Positions 21,310-29,938 of a stretch of DNA of 64,000 bases are shown here, one piece after another. The notes beneath the pieces were generated by a model that searched no databases, had not been told where the DNA came from, and was given only the letters and a program-made list of their open reading frames with translations. The stretch comes from Chara braunii. Taxonomy: Eukaryota > Streptophyta > Charophyceae > Charales > Characeae. The DNA lies in NCBI GenBank assembly GCA_003427395.1, contig BFEA01000495.1:1027799-1091798 (forward strand), given 5' to 3'. Every line of letters begins with the position of its first letter. Position 1 is the stretch's first letter. The translations under genes and the position numbers were made by a program.

Positions 21310-21733
21310 TTTGAGTGTGATTCTGCCCAAAGGAGGTGGAATGGGCGGAGATGGGAACAAAGATGGACTGGAAGTGTGTGGCATGTGGTATGGTAGATTT
21401 GGTGGTAAAAGGCTCTAAGTGCGCAGCAATGGTGAATACAACAACAAAAATGAATATTATCCGAGAAGCTAACGCACTCAGGTTTGGGCTGGAAATAGAC
21501 CGCTCGGATTGCGGTATCTTGCATGGAGCTAACTGCAAAGCAGTATTTTGTGGAACAACCTCGAATGTACTTATCAAGGTTGGGAGAGTGAAAGTCAAGG
21601 CATGCTTCTTTGTCATGCCAGACGTGGACCATGACATTCTCATGGGAAGGTCATTTTTATGCAGGACGGAAACGTTGATGTTCAATAAACACGACGGAAC
21701 TCAGATCCTGATTTTGTGTGATCCGACGTGCGG
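21310..21733 (+). pseudogene. Retropepsin-like protease of element A
   Basis: The frame reads KCAAMVNTTTKMNIIREANA, aligning with the DTGA-containing strand of gypsy proteases, where the active-site Asp-Ser/Thr-Gly is expected. Here it reads Asn-Thr-Thr. Downstream, GRVKVKACFFVMPDVDHDIL followed by MGRSFL matches the hydrophobic-ILG core, and a matching block lies in the minus-strand element at 57240-57520. The frame is then cut at 21734 by the inverted LTR. The lost catalytic Asp implies inactivity. Confidence 0.75.
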
Positions 21734-22150
21734 TGTCGAGCGTATCGGCCCTCGCGCGAAACGAGGGTCCTCCCGGCCATGTCACGCAGGAGATAAAAAA
21801 AAAAAATCATTCGTGGACGCCGCATTAAACATTCCGCGAGCCGCCGAGACGGACGAGGTTGCATCGTCCTTCGTCGCTCTGGCCGGGTGCGCTAGCTATA
21901 CATCCCGCGGTCCCCTACGACAGGACAGGTTCCCAAGGGGTATAAGCTTGCTTCCCTAAGGGGCTGTCACCACCCTTAGGGGTATATCCCTACCGAGCTA
22001 CTGACCCACGTACAAAGACTTTTAAATGCAATCGCAGAGGTAGATCAGCCGAGGGCGTTACTCGTCTCGCTGCAGTATAGGAAATGTTTGGCTAAACGCC
22101 AAGTGAACCCGAACGTTGTTCGTTCCATAGGACGCTGATCTCCCAAGTAC
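21734..22150 (-). repeat. Inverted LTR of the element A family (solo or 3' LTR)
   Basis: Starts TGTCGAGCGTATCGG and follows the reverse complement of 18634 back to about 18200. Shared blocks include CCTCCCGG, GTCACGCAGGAG, ACCGAGCTACTGACCC and CGCAGAGGTAGATCAGCCGA. No PBS lies on its left, so it is a 3' LTR or solo LTR on the minus strand. It interrupts the protease of element A. The LTR may extend further right, towards 22650. Confidence 0.75.
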
Positions 22151-22649
22151 GAAGCGTATGCCGGTCGACTAGGACAGTCTCAACCAATCATGAAAACAAT
22201 CCTTACTCCCTAGCAATCAAACAACAAAAATTCTCATTCTTTAAAATAAAATCACACAATCTAAATCATTGACTTGATGAGCTGGTATGCCAAAGTGTTT
22301 ATTTTCAACCTGTATGACTGGAGAATTTTTATATAGTCGCTCCAAGACTATTAATTGAAGAACAAACTAGGCCTGATCTTCCTATGATAATATATGCAAG
22401 TAAATACCACTGCTACCATGCAGATCAACAAGTGATCCGGTTCCTGGTCGATGTTTGAACTTTTGGTTCGACCACACTTCCGTACCATACGCATTCCAGA
22501 AAAACCCCTTGCATAGACTATCCCATCGAGGAAGTCATACGATTTATGACTTCACGAGGTAATCTCAAAACAAAAACAAAAACACTTTTTGTAGTTAGGA
22601 CCACCGGATGGATAGCATTCCGATTACCCCGATGATTTCACTATCATGC

Positions 22650-23948
22650 TTATACATTGAGGGATAATCGTTCGCATAAAAATAAGCTGAATAAAGTAAA
22701 AAGCGAACATCTGAAAAAGTTGTTAAGTGTAATGACAATGACGAAGCAGCGGGAGGCAGAGCATTTGAGAGTTAAGTAACTTCGTATTGGAAATAGATAC
22801 TCCATCATTCGTGGAACAGAAAGAGTAATTATTGTCCAGGAAGACAACAGAAAGCGGTGTCTAACCCTGATAAATATGTCGTCTTCCTCGCACCTGTGCC
22901 TCCAACAGATCCAAACGAGCACGCTCATTATTGTCAAGTACCAGGGTTGTCGCTTGTCCACCTCGATGATTCTAAAAATCTGAGTACCATACAGGGAGAC
23001 CATCCGTGAGGCTAGTCTCCACACTATGACTCGGAAGAGCCGACTGAGTCCAAACAAGTGTCTGGTCTCAATATCCCGGATCCGGATGACGCCGAAACGT
23101 CTGCCGGACGAGGTAATCGTGATACTCACAATGGCTCGAGAGAGACATTGAAGATTACGTGCGAGGTGAAAATACAAGGTATATCCGAAAAACTCGTCCT
23201 GAGTCCGGATCGTATTTGCCTGGAAATCCGCGCAAGTAGTGGGAAAAAATCCCTCGCCATTTCGTAATAACCCGATGAAGCCAATCCATTCAGTAGGAGA
23301 ACCGTCTCGAGCCCGTAAAAGTTGCTTCGCTCCTCTGATAAGATCGACCTCAGGTGTGTCGCAAACCAGCAGGTACCTCGGGGTCGTCAAGTCTCGTCGT
23401 GCTCCAGACATCTTCGTGTCAGAACAGAAATTACATTAGTCATGTAATCCTTCCTCGAGTTCGTCCTCCTCATCCTGCCAAGCATACTCAGAGAAAGATT
23501 CAACCCATAAAATACTGAACCTGTTTGCCGTCACCCGTCTTATATGATATATGCCGAAGAAAGGGCCCTGCCGTTCATTCAACCACAGTAGGGAACGAAC
23601 GAATATCAGCTTTATCTCAGGGATCTCGTCGATTCGTGGATTAATCTCATATGGCTACATCACCACTAAGTTCATATTAACGAAGTCACGCTCGGACAGT
23701 GGTGGCGCAAACTCATAGTATAGGATGTCCAGTCCGGTCCTTGAACTAAAAATAAGTCATCTAGGGAGATTCTGAGCACTGCCTCCATTGAATCGCGAGA
23801 CATCCTCCTCAGAGTATAATTCATACGGATTGTAGACAAGTCGTCCTATCCTCTCTAATCTTTCTCCATTAAGTCTCCGGGACTCGACCCGCTCCGCCAC
23901 TGTATCGCGATTGCGAAAAAAGTAGTAAACCGTCGTTCCCACAACCAT
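22650..23948 (-). pseudogene. Minus-strand frame of unknown identity (about 430 codons, few stops)
   Basis: One minus-strand frame from an ATG at 23948 to 22650 has three internal stops and includes an uninterrupted 253-residue ORF (22650-23411). The sequence is not low-complexity: it has stretches such as RLNGERLERIGRLVYNPYEL and LLWLNERQGPFFGIYHIRRV and no repeat structure. Just upstream of the ATG is a pyrimidine-rich stretch ending in CAG, resembling a 3' splice site. A one-base frame change near 22940 would give an alternative ending, ERARLDLLEAQVRGRRHIYQG and stop, so the true C-terminus is uncertain. I recognise no domain. It could be a host exon, or the last ORF of the minus-strand element whose LTR lies at 21734. 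Confidence 0.4.
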
Positions 23949-25290
23949 CTGAAAGAAGTGAAGATAAAGGTGATCAAGTTAAAAAATAAGTATTACTAAA
24001 ACATTTGTCTTCCTCCTGGACCATGCTTCTTATGGCACGGCCGGCCGCGTCGAGAGTATCTACATAAACTCTGTTTGACTAATAGGATACAAACTGGGCT
24101 ACTTGTGGCACCAGTTCCCCATACGTTAGTGATTCCTAAAATGACCACCAAAGGAGTGCTATGGCAGTTTCTCTTTACGCAAGGCATCAAGAACTTAAAG
24201 TCCTTTCGTGAAGATGCTTTTATTCATCCCCCTAGGAGGTGGTCTAGGATACCCCTCGTCCTCGTCCGAGTGAACCCGGGAACTCAGAAGTCGGGCTGGC
24301 TCCGCCACCACAGCATGGTACCCCCTTCAAAGCGGTCCACTCCGAGTCGATAACAGGGCCGGCCCCTAAGGCAACGAACCCCCGCCCCAGATGCCTCTTA
24401 GGAAAAGGAAAAACATCCACACGGCGGGCTAGCAAACTCTTGCCGCCTGACGTCAAGAGTAACTTAGACGAAGGAAAAAAAATTGTAAAGAAAAGAGTCA
24501 TTCAGACGGACAGGCGTAGATAGAAAGGATCATTCGAAAAAGAAACGGTGACCTTGGAGAAAGAGACTAAGTTCAATTGCGTTCCTCTTCTTTGTGCCCG
24601 CTTCATTTTCGTCGTCTTGTTTTCCCTTTAGTTTACCCGCACTCACAAGTAAAGAGGTGAGAAAACAACCATTCTTTCACCATCATCACCCTCATCCATC
24701 TCAACCCACATGTCGTACCTGCAATCAAAGTCAGATCACACATAGACCACCATACATTCCTTTGCCATCGTCAGACTCCCCGTCATACCTGCAAACACAC
24801 ATTTCCTTTTCCTTTCCAATGAACGTTCAGAGAGCTAAGGTCAAGCAAGTGTGGGTTCACACAGGTTTGAAGGGACCTGAATCAGGTTAACTGACCTTGA
24901 GTGAAGTTAAACGGTACACTCAAGAAACCATATAGAATTACGCCCTGTTGACGAGAAGGTCGTCGCACCCAATCGTTAGCAAAATGATCGACACCACTGC
25001 CTTGTGACGACCGCCTGCCAGAATACCCTCTCAGCACACAATCACTTTCCAATAATCAGGCGGCGTTATCCTGTTACCGCCACTTGGCTCCAAAGCCACA
25101 ACGTCTCTGCGGTGCCACACTCACGTCACTTCAAAGCACACCACTACTTTGGTGGCACCTTCTCTGTGCCAATGCCCCACTCTGCTCAGTGCAAATGCAC
25201 TATCGTTACTGCCATAAAAACAATGTTGTCGCTAAAAAAAACCTGGCAGCGCTTCTGACCTACTGCCGTCAACTTAGTGCTGTCTCCGCA
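23949..25290. other. Unclassified DNA
   Basis: No recognised gene. Scattered short perfect inverted repeats begin near 24890, for example CTTGAGTG paired with CACTCAAG. Open frames are short and lack motifs. Confidence 0.4.
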
Positions 25291-25294
25291 AGAA

Positions 25295-25685
25295 TTCGAC
25301 AGCGCTTCGGCACCACCGCAAAAAAAAACCCACAACCGCCGTCGCAAAAATCCGGCAGCGCTTCCACACCACCGTTAGAAAAACCAGAACCGCCGCCGCA
25401 AAAATCCGGCAGCGCTTCCGCACCACTGTCCAAAAAAACCGGAACCGCCGCCGCAAAATTTCGGTAGCGCTTCCACACCACCGTCGAAAAAATCGAAACT
25501 ACCGCTACCGTCGAAAAAACCGGAACTTCCGCCACAATTTTTCGGCAACGCTTTCGGACCACCGTCGAAAAAATCGGATCTGCGGTCGCAATTTTTCCGG
25601 CAGCGCTTCCGCACGACCGTAAAAAAAAATAGAACCGTTGTCGGCCGCCGGTGTAAAATTTTGGCAGCACTTCCTCACTATAGTG
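25295..25685. repeat. 55-bp GC-rich minisatellite
   Basis: Units start near 25298, 25354, 25408, 25463, 25544, 25599 and 25664. Each carries GGCAGCGCTTCC, then CACCACCGT, then an A run and CCGGAACCGCCGCC. Most spacings are 54 to 56 bp; one of 81 and one of 65 reflect local rearrangement. A 219-codon minus-strand frame crosses the array but encodes only the repeat and is not treated as a gene. Confidence 0.9.
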
Positions 25686-26654
25686 GAAAAATAGTTGGTC
25701 AAAATTGGTAAAATTTGGGCCCCAGGCCCAAATTCCACAGCGTCGTACTGCCGCAGTCCCGCATTTCCCCAGGGTCAGCTCTGTGGGACTAGCACCAGCC
25801 AAAGGGGAGGGGAGTAGAGTGCTCCCTGTCTTGACTATGGCTGCCCAACTCTCCTCCTTACGCTCCTCAGCAGGTCTCCAGCCTTTCCTCACGTTGCCTC
25901 TGGCAACAGCTCCAGCAGCCAGCATCACTCAAATGTGCTCGTGACACACTGGCATCACGAGTGCATTGTGTGGCAGTTGGGGGGCAGCTGCCTGTTTTAT
26001 ATTGGCCGAGGAGGGCTGGACGTCACTCCAGCCCCCAAGCAAAATCGCGGGCTGCCAAGATCGAGGGTTGATTGTGGCCGCACCACAGAGGGTTGATTGT
26101 GGCCGCACCACAGCCACAACCTTCGTGTTGGGCAATTTTCTTTAACTGCCCCATTTTATTTTTCCTTTTATTTTTCCCAGCTATCTCGGAATCTCACGAG
26201 ATAGCTGGGTTCCTGCCATTTCCAAATCTATTTTTCTTTTATTTTTCTGATAAGGTGTTGGAAAGATACAACTCCTTACAGTTTGATGTATCTGGACCCT
26301 TTTTCCAGGGCAGATACATCGGGGAAAATGCTGCACCTAGCCTTTTCCTTAGTGGCCCTTCAATTTCCGGGTTCCCTGCAAAAACGGGAGCCTAACAATT
26401 ACCTCTAGCAGCCCCTGCCAGAGGTAGCACCACGTGAGGACAAGTGTCCTCAGAAAATTAAAGAAGAAATAAACAAAAAGAAAAAGAAAATTTAAAACCA
26501 ATCTAACTGCATGCGCCTGACCATTTTCTCGGCCAGGTTCATGCAGTTGCATGCAACAATCCTCCCCTCACTTTTCTCTGCCCTCTCCTAAAAATGGGGA
26601 GGGCAATTGGCAGGTTGGGAGGAGTAGGACCTCCCCCTCCCAACTCCCACGTCC

Positions 26655-26678
26655 CTCTCTCTCTCTCTCTCTCTCTCT
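26655..26678. repeat. (CT)n microsatellite
   Basis: Twelve CT units inside the hairpin-dense region. Confidence 0.9.
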
Positions 26679-27500
26679 ATTCCACACATGTACCGTGGGC
26701 CGCGAGATTCAAGATCTCGCGGCCACAGTAAGTTGGCCAAAAACGGAGTGGGAGCCTTTGTGCTCCCACACAGTCCAAAGGACTGTTTTTTTCTTTTTCC
26801 CTCCTACGAGGCAGTTGCCTCGTTTCTTAGTTTTCCTCCGCGTTTTTTGTTTTTTTTTACAATTTTTCACGAGGCAATTTGCCTCACTTCAGCCCCTTTT
26901 TCCATTTTTCTCCCACTGCCTGCTTTCCAATGACCACAAAATGGAAAACAAGAATGAAGAAAGAAAAATAAAATAAAAAAATAAAAACTAAAAACTTACC
27001 TGCAATGATGAAACAACACGGCGGCTCTGCTTCAACGGGCGCAGCAACAGAAGTGGCTTAACCACTGCGTGTGTTGAACTCATTCTCCCACTTTCTGGCG
27101 GGGGATTCATTCGATTTTGCTCATCCTATTGATGAGAGTACCATGAGGTCAGCCACTTAGGTTGGAGGCTTACCTGTTTGGCCGTCATATCACGTCGCGT
27201 CGCCCTTCCTCCCACTGCGAGGTAAGTATTTCATTCTCTCACTCGTAGTTAGTGTATATTCCTTCTTTCCAGTAGTAGATTCATTCGTAGGTTGGTAGTT
27301 TCTGCTCGTTCGTTAAAAACGAACGGTTATATGAGATGAGGAGAATAAGAATCTAGAAAAAAAAAAAAAAATCTCAAAAATATGAAAAGAACAAAACTAA
27401 GCAAAAGAAACATTCTGATGCCGTTGAAAACGGCGCCTGATCTTCAGGGACTATAAGTCCCTGTTTCTTTCTGACGCGCCATCCGACATTCCTCGCCGTC

Positions 27501-27650
27501 TTTTTTTTTTTTTTTTTTTTTTTACAAAAAGAACGTCGTTGGCATAAGCCAACGGCCATAGGTGTCAGCACCACGCCTTGCTGGCGTTTTCCCCACCCCT
27601 TCTTTCGATATGTAGGCCCGGGTTCGATCCCAACAGGGATCGAAATTTTT
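27501..27650 (-). mobile_element. Possible tRNA-derived SINE or retroposon fragment
   Basis: On the plus strand a 23-base T run (27501-27523) is followed by about 120 bp holding GGTTCGATCCC at 27621-27631, a near-perfect pol III B box/T-arm word, with a T run just after it. The T run would be a poly(A) tail if the element lies on the minus strand, but the B-box word reads on the plus strand, so the orientation is contradictory. The word also forms a 9-bp hairpin belonging to the surrounding pattern. Either reading is weak. Confidence 0.25.
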
Positions 27651-27655
27651 TTTTG

Positions 27656-28075
27656 ACAATTTTTCTCGATCTATGAGGCTACGGAAGTAAGACCTTTTAT
27701 TGTTGAGACGGACGCTGGACCGACTGCATTGGGTGGAGTCCTGATTCAGACAGACATTGAAGGAAAGGAGAGACCGCTGCGATTTGAGAGCCTCTCTGTA
27801 CGACTTTAAGAAATTACTCTCAGTTCAAAAGGGAAACTCTCGCTGTCCTTCACTGTCTACGATTTTTTCGGAACTATATCTTTGGCAGAAGATTTATATT
27901 AAGGATGAAACCGAGTACTCTAACCTATTCCTTGAGGAATTATGTTCCGTCAGACCCGACTGTTGCTAGGTAGCTAACGTACATCTGGATGTTTAACATT
28001 GAGCTGGAACGGATTCTTGGGAATAAGAATAGGGCGGACAGGCTGAGCCGTATCAACTGGGATAAGCAAGAGCGG
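27656..28075 (+). pseudogene. Gypsy RNase H domain fragment
   Basis: The frame starts YEATEVRPFIVETDAGPTAL and continues GGVLIQTDIEGKERPLRFES. ETDAG holds the first catalytic Asp. After frame changes it reads RIGNKNRADRLSRI-like sequence near 28020-28060, the conserved C-terminal block NKNRADxLSR. It aligns along its length with the intact minus-strand frame at 55323-56132. The frame is broken at least twice. Confidence 0.75.
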
Positions 28076-28500
28076 GGGCAGTAAAGGACATGCCCCTCGT
28101 GGATAGGTTCTTGGATCAGGAAGAGGACATCCGACTTCATATTAATAAGTGGTCCCCGCGAGTACCTAACTGCGTTGGCCATCCCATCTGGCATGCGCCA
28201 AAAGGGTATGAGCAAAATGCAAACTTGATACTCAAACCTTTTGAAGAAGAGGACCCATGGAGCGGCAAAGATGTCCAACGAATGATGAAATTGGCACTAG
28301 CAGGCACACATAGTCTGGTGGAGAAGGTAAGAACGATAGCGGAAGGACCGAACCAGATAAAGAAGCACGAGAAACTGATGGGAGGGATGTATCTCCTCGT
28401 CTATACACTTCTGCAGGAAAACTTTGATCAAATAGGCTCGCTGAATTGCTGAGAGTGAAGAAGTGGTGCCATAAAGCGAGGATGACGAGTTTGAGGAGGG
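28076..28500 (+). pseudogene. Linker between RNase H and integrase
   Basis: A frame from 28090 to 28452 encodes VDRFLDQEEDIRLHINKWSP, then ILKPFEEEDPWSG and LALAGTHSLVEKV. The same pattern (DGFLEENDMQLHVNAW, then LKSFIENDPWEE and LALAESYRLTDEP) occurs in the minus-strand element at 54681-55286. The region is conserved between the two elements but has no named domain known to me. Confidence 0.65.
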
Positions 28501-28501
28501 A

Positions 28502-29284
28502 GTGATCAAAAAGGCATTTCGTGCAAAGGAGTATGATGAAATTTACCTGGAGCTGGGACTTCTCATATCATGTGATATACAAGATAGGGATGCAAGCAAA
28601 AGGGCCCAAAAGATGAGACATCTCTATTTAGTAAGAGATGGTCATCTTTTTGTAAAGAGGCAAATGAGAAACCCCAGGAGAGTCGTATGTGGAAGAAACC
28701 GTCAGATCGACATTATAGCTGCGCTTCATGATGACATTGCGGGAGGACATCGAGGAATTAGCGCTACGTATGCCAACATAAGTGAGTTGTATTACTGGGA
28801 TGAAATAATGGAAATGGTCAGCAAGTTCTGCCGTTCCTGCGTACCTTGTCAAAAACGGTCTCCTCTGAGGCCAAGAGAGCCGCTGTATCCAAGGCTAGAA
28901 AGGGAAGTGGGGGCCGTAGTACATTTCGACTTGCTCTTTATGCCACTTGGGGATCATAGCTACAATTATATCTTCGATGCGCGCGATAACTTTTCTGGCT
29001 TTGTAGATGGGCAAGTCGTTCATACAAAGACCGATTCGGTTTTGGCTAGTTGCATCGAGGAATACTACCTGTGTTACCCTTTTGTCAGAGAGTACGTGAT
29101 GGATAAAAGCTCTAAGTTTACCTGCCAGGAGGTGCAAGACTTGTTGTTAAGGTACGACGTGGTAACCAATTACACCACGACCGCACACCCCCAGGCAAAT
29201 GCTCCAGTTGAAAGAGGACAAAGCACAATTACGAACCTTCTGGCTAAGTGGACTGAAGACCTAATCAGTGGCCAAGATACTTGA
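28502..29284 (+). CDS. Ty3/gypsy integrase, zinc-binding and catalytic core
   Basis: A 260-codon open frame. An HHCC zinc-binding domain appears as ALHDDIAGGHRG and CRSCVPCQKRS (His-His, then Cys-x2-Cys-x2-Cys). The catalytic core follows: HFDLLFM (first Asp), YVMDKSSKFTC (second Asp) and NAPVERG (Glu), so the D,D,E triad is present. Integrase inserts element cDNA into the genome. The frame has no internal stop but ends before the C-terminal domain, which continues in another frame. The rest of pol is missing or broken, so activity is unlikely. Confidence 0.85.
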   Translation: MIKKAFRAKEYDEIYLELGLLISCDIQDRDASKRAQKMRHLYLVRDGHLFVKRQMRNPRRVVCGRNRQIDIIAALHDDIAGGHRGISATYANISELYYWDEIMEMVSKFCRSCVPCQKRSPLRPREPLYPRLEREVGAVVHFDLLFMPLGDHSYNYIFDARDNFSGFVDGQVVHTKTDSVLASCIEEYYLCYPFVREYVMDKSSKFTCQEVQDLLLRYDVVTNYTTTAHPQANAPVERGQSTITNLLAKWTEDLISGQDT

Positions 29285-29766
29285 GAGTGACATTTTTTGT
29301 CGATAATATTACGGTAAAGAGGACCACTAAATACGCACCAGCCACACTATGGTACGAGAGACACGCTGCCTTCCCAATTGAGAGCTTCCTAAACACTTGG
29401 AGGCGTTACGACTTGGAGGTCAACCTGTCTTTTGAGGAATTGCTCGATATTCGAGCGCGGCAGGTGAGCGCGATAGAAGAAAGAATTCAGGAGGCGTCCA
29501 ACTAAGTGGAGAGGAGCTGTATGGAGGATAAGGCTCGTTGGGACCAGTTGGCGCGAGTACGAAAGGTACCTTTGGCAGTTGGAGACGTCGTACTTCTATA
29601 TGACTCGTTTAGGAAACTTGACAAGAGATGGTTAGGACCCCATCGAATTTTGGGGTGTGAAGATTTCGGTGCATATCAAATTGAGGAGTTGGATGAGACA
29701 GAATGGAAGGATTGGGTATCGGGAACGAGACTGAAAAAGTTTGTGGCAAGAGAAGAGGTAGGATAG
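29281..29766 (+). pseudogene. Integrase C-terminal region with GPY/F-like module
   Basis: Reads TTKYAPATLWYERHAAFPIE, then LNTWRRYDLEVNLSFEELLD and IRARQVSAIEER, a stop near 29503, and KRWLGPHRILGCEDFGAYQI followed by EELDETEWKDWVSG. KRWLGPHRI...GAYQI corresponds to the GPY/F module after the gypsy integrase core. No chromodomain is apparent. It matches the minus-strand copy at 53628-53915 block for block. Confidence 0.75.
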
Positions 29767-29938
29767 ACAATCCAACTTCTTTAGAGTCGGATGATAGGAT
29801 GTGTAGATTAGATAGGAGTGCATGATGAATGTGTTTGGTCTGACCTGAGCTTGTTTTATTGCCACCTGTTTGCTTACCCCAATGTGTGTCTGTCGTCTCC
29901 TTCGCCTGTTGTGCAGTTCTGACTTTGCGAAGACAGCC

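Larger units (their letters stand above)
17547..21733 (+). mobile_element. Ty3/gypsy LTR retrotransposon A, 5' part
   Basis: The order is LTR, primer-binding site, gag with CCHC knuckle, then retropepsin. The element stops at 21733, where an LTR of the same family in opposite orientation begins. The pol segment at 27.7-29.8 kb on the same strand could be its continuation after nested insertions, but reverse transcriptase sequence is missing between them. Confidence 0.8.
25700..27650. repeat. Region dense in perfect short hairpins
   Basis: At least fourteen perfect inverted repeats with 7-13 bp stems and short loops lie in about 1.9 kb. Examples: 25712-25721/25725-25734; 26014-26020/26027-26033; 26176-26188/26197-26209 (13 bp); 26285-26294/26311-26320; 26435-26442/26445-26452; 26505-26513/26540-26548; 26546-26557 (12-bp palindrome); 26698-26708/26714-26724 (11 bp); 26748-26755/26762-26769; 26806-26813/26816-26823; 27307-27314/27318-27325; 27445-27452/27456-27463; 27537-27543/27548-27554; 27623-27631/27636-27644. 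The stems are unrelated to one another. No gene is recognised here. Confidence 0.85.

Noticed and set aside
22860-22950. GSVGGTGARKTT, a P-loop-like string on the minus strand near 22900
   Set aside because: It appears in a frame full of stops and without any other NTPase motif; coincidental.
25269-25928. 219-codon minus-strand ORF with repeated FSTVV-KR-like segments
   Set aside because: It mostly translates the 55-bp minisatellite; unit lengths are not multiples of three, so the peptide repeat is not preserved as a coding unit.
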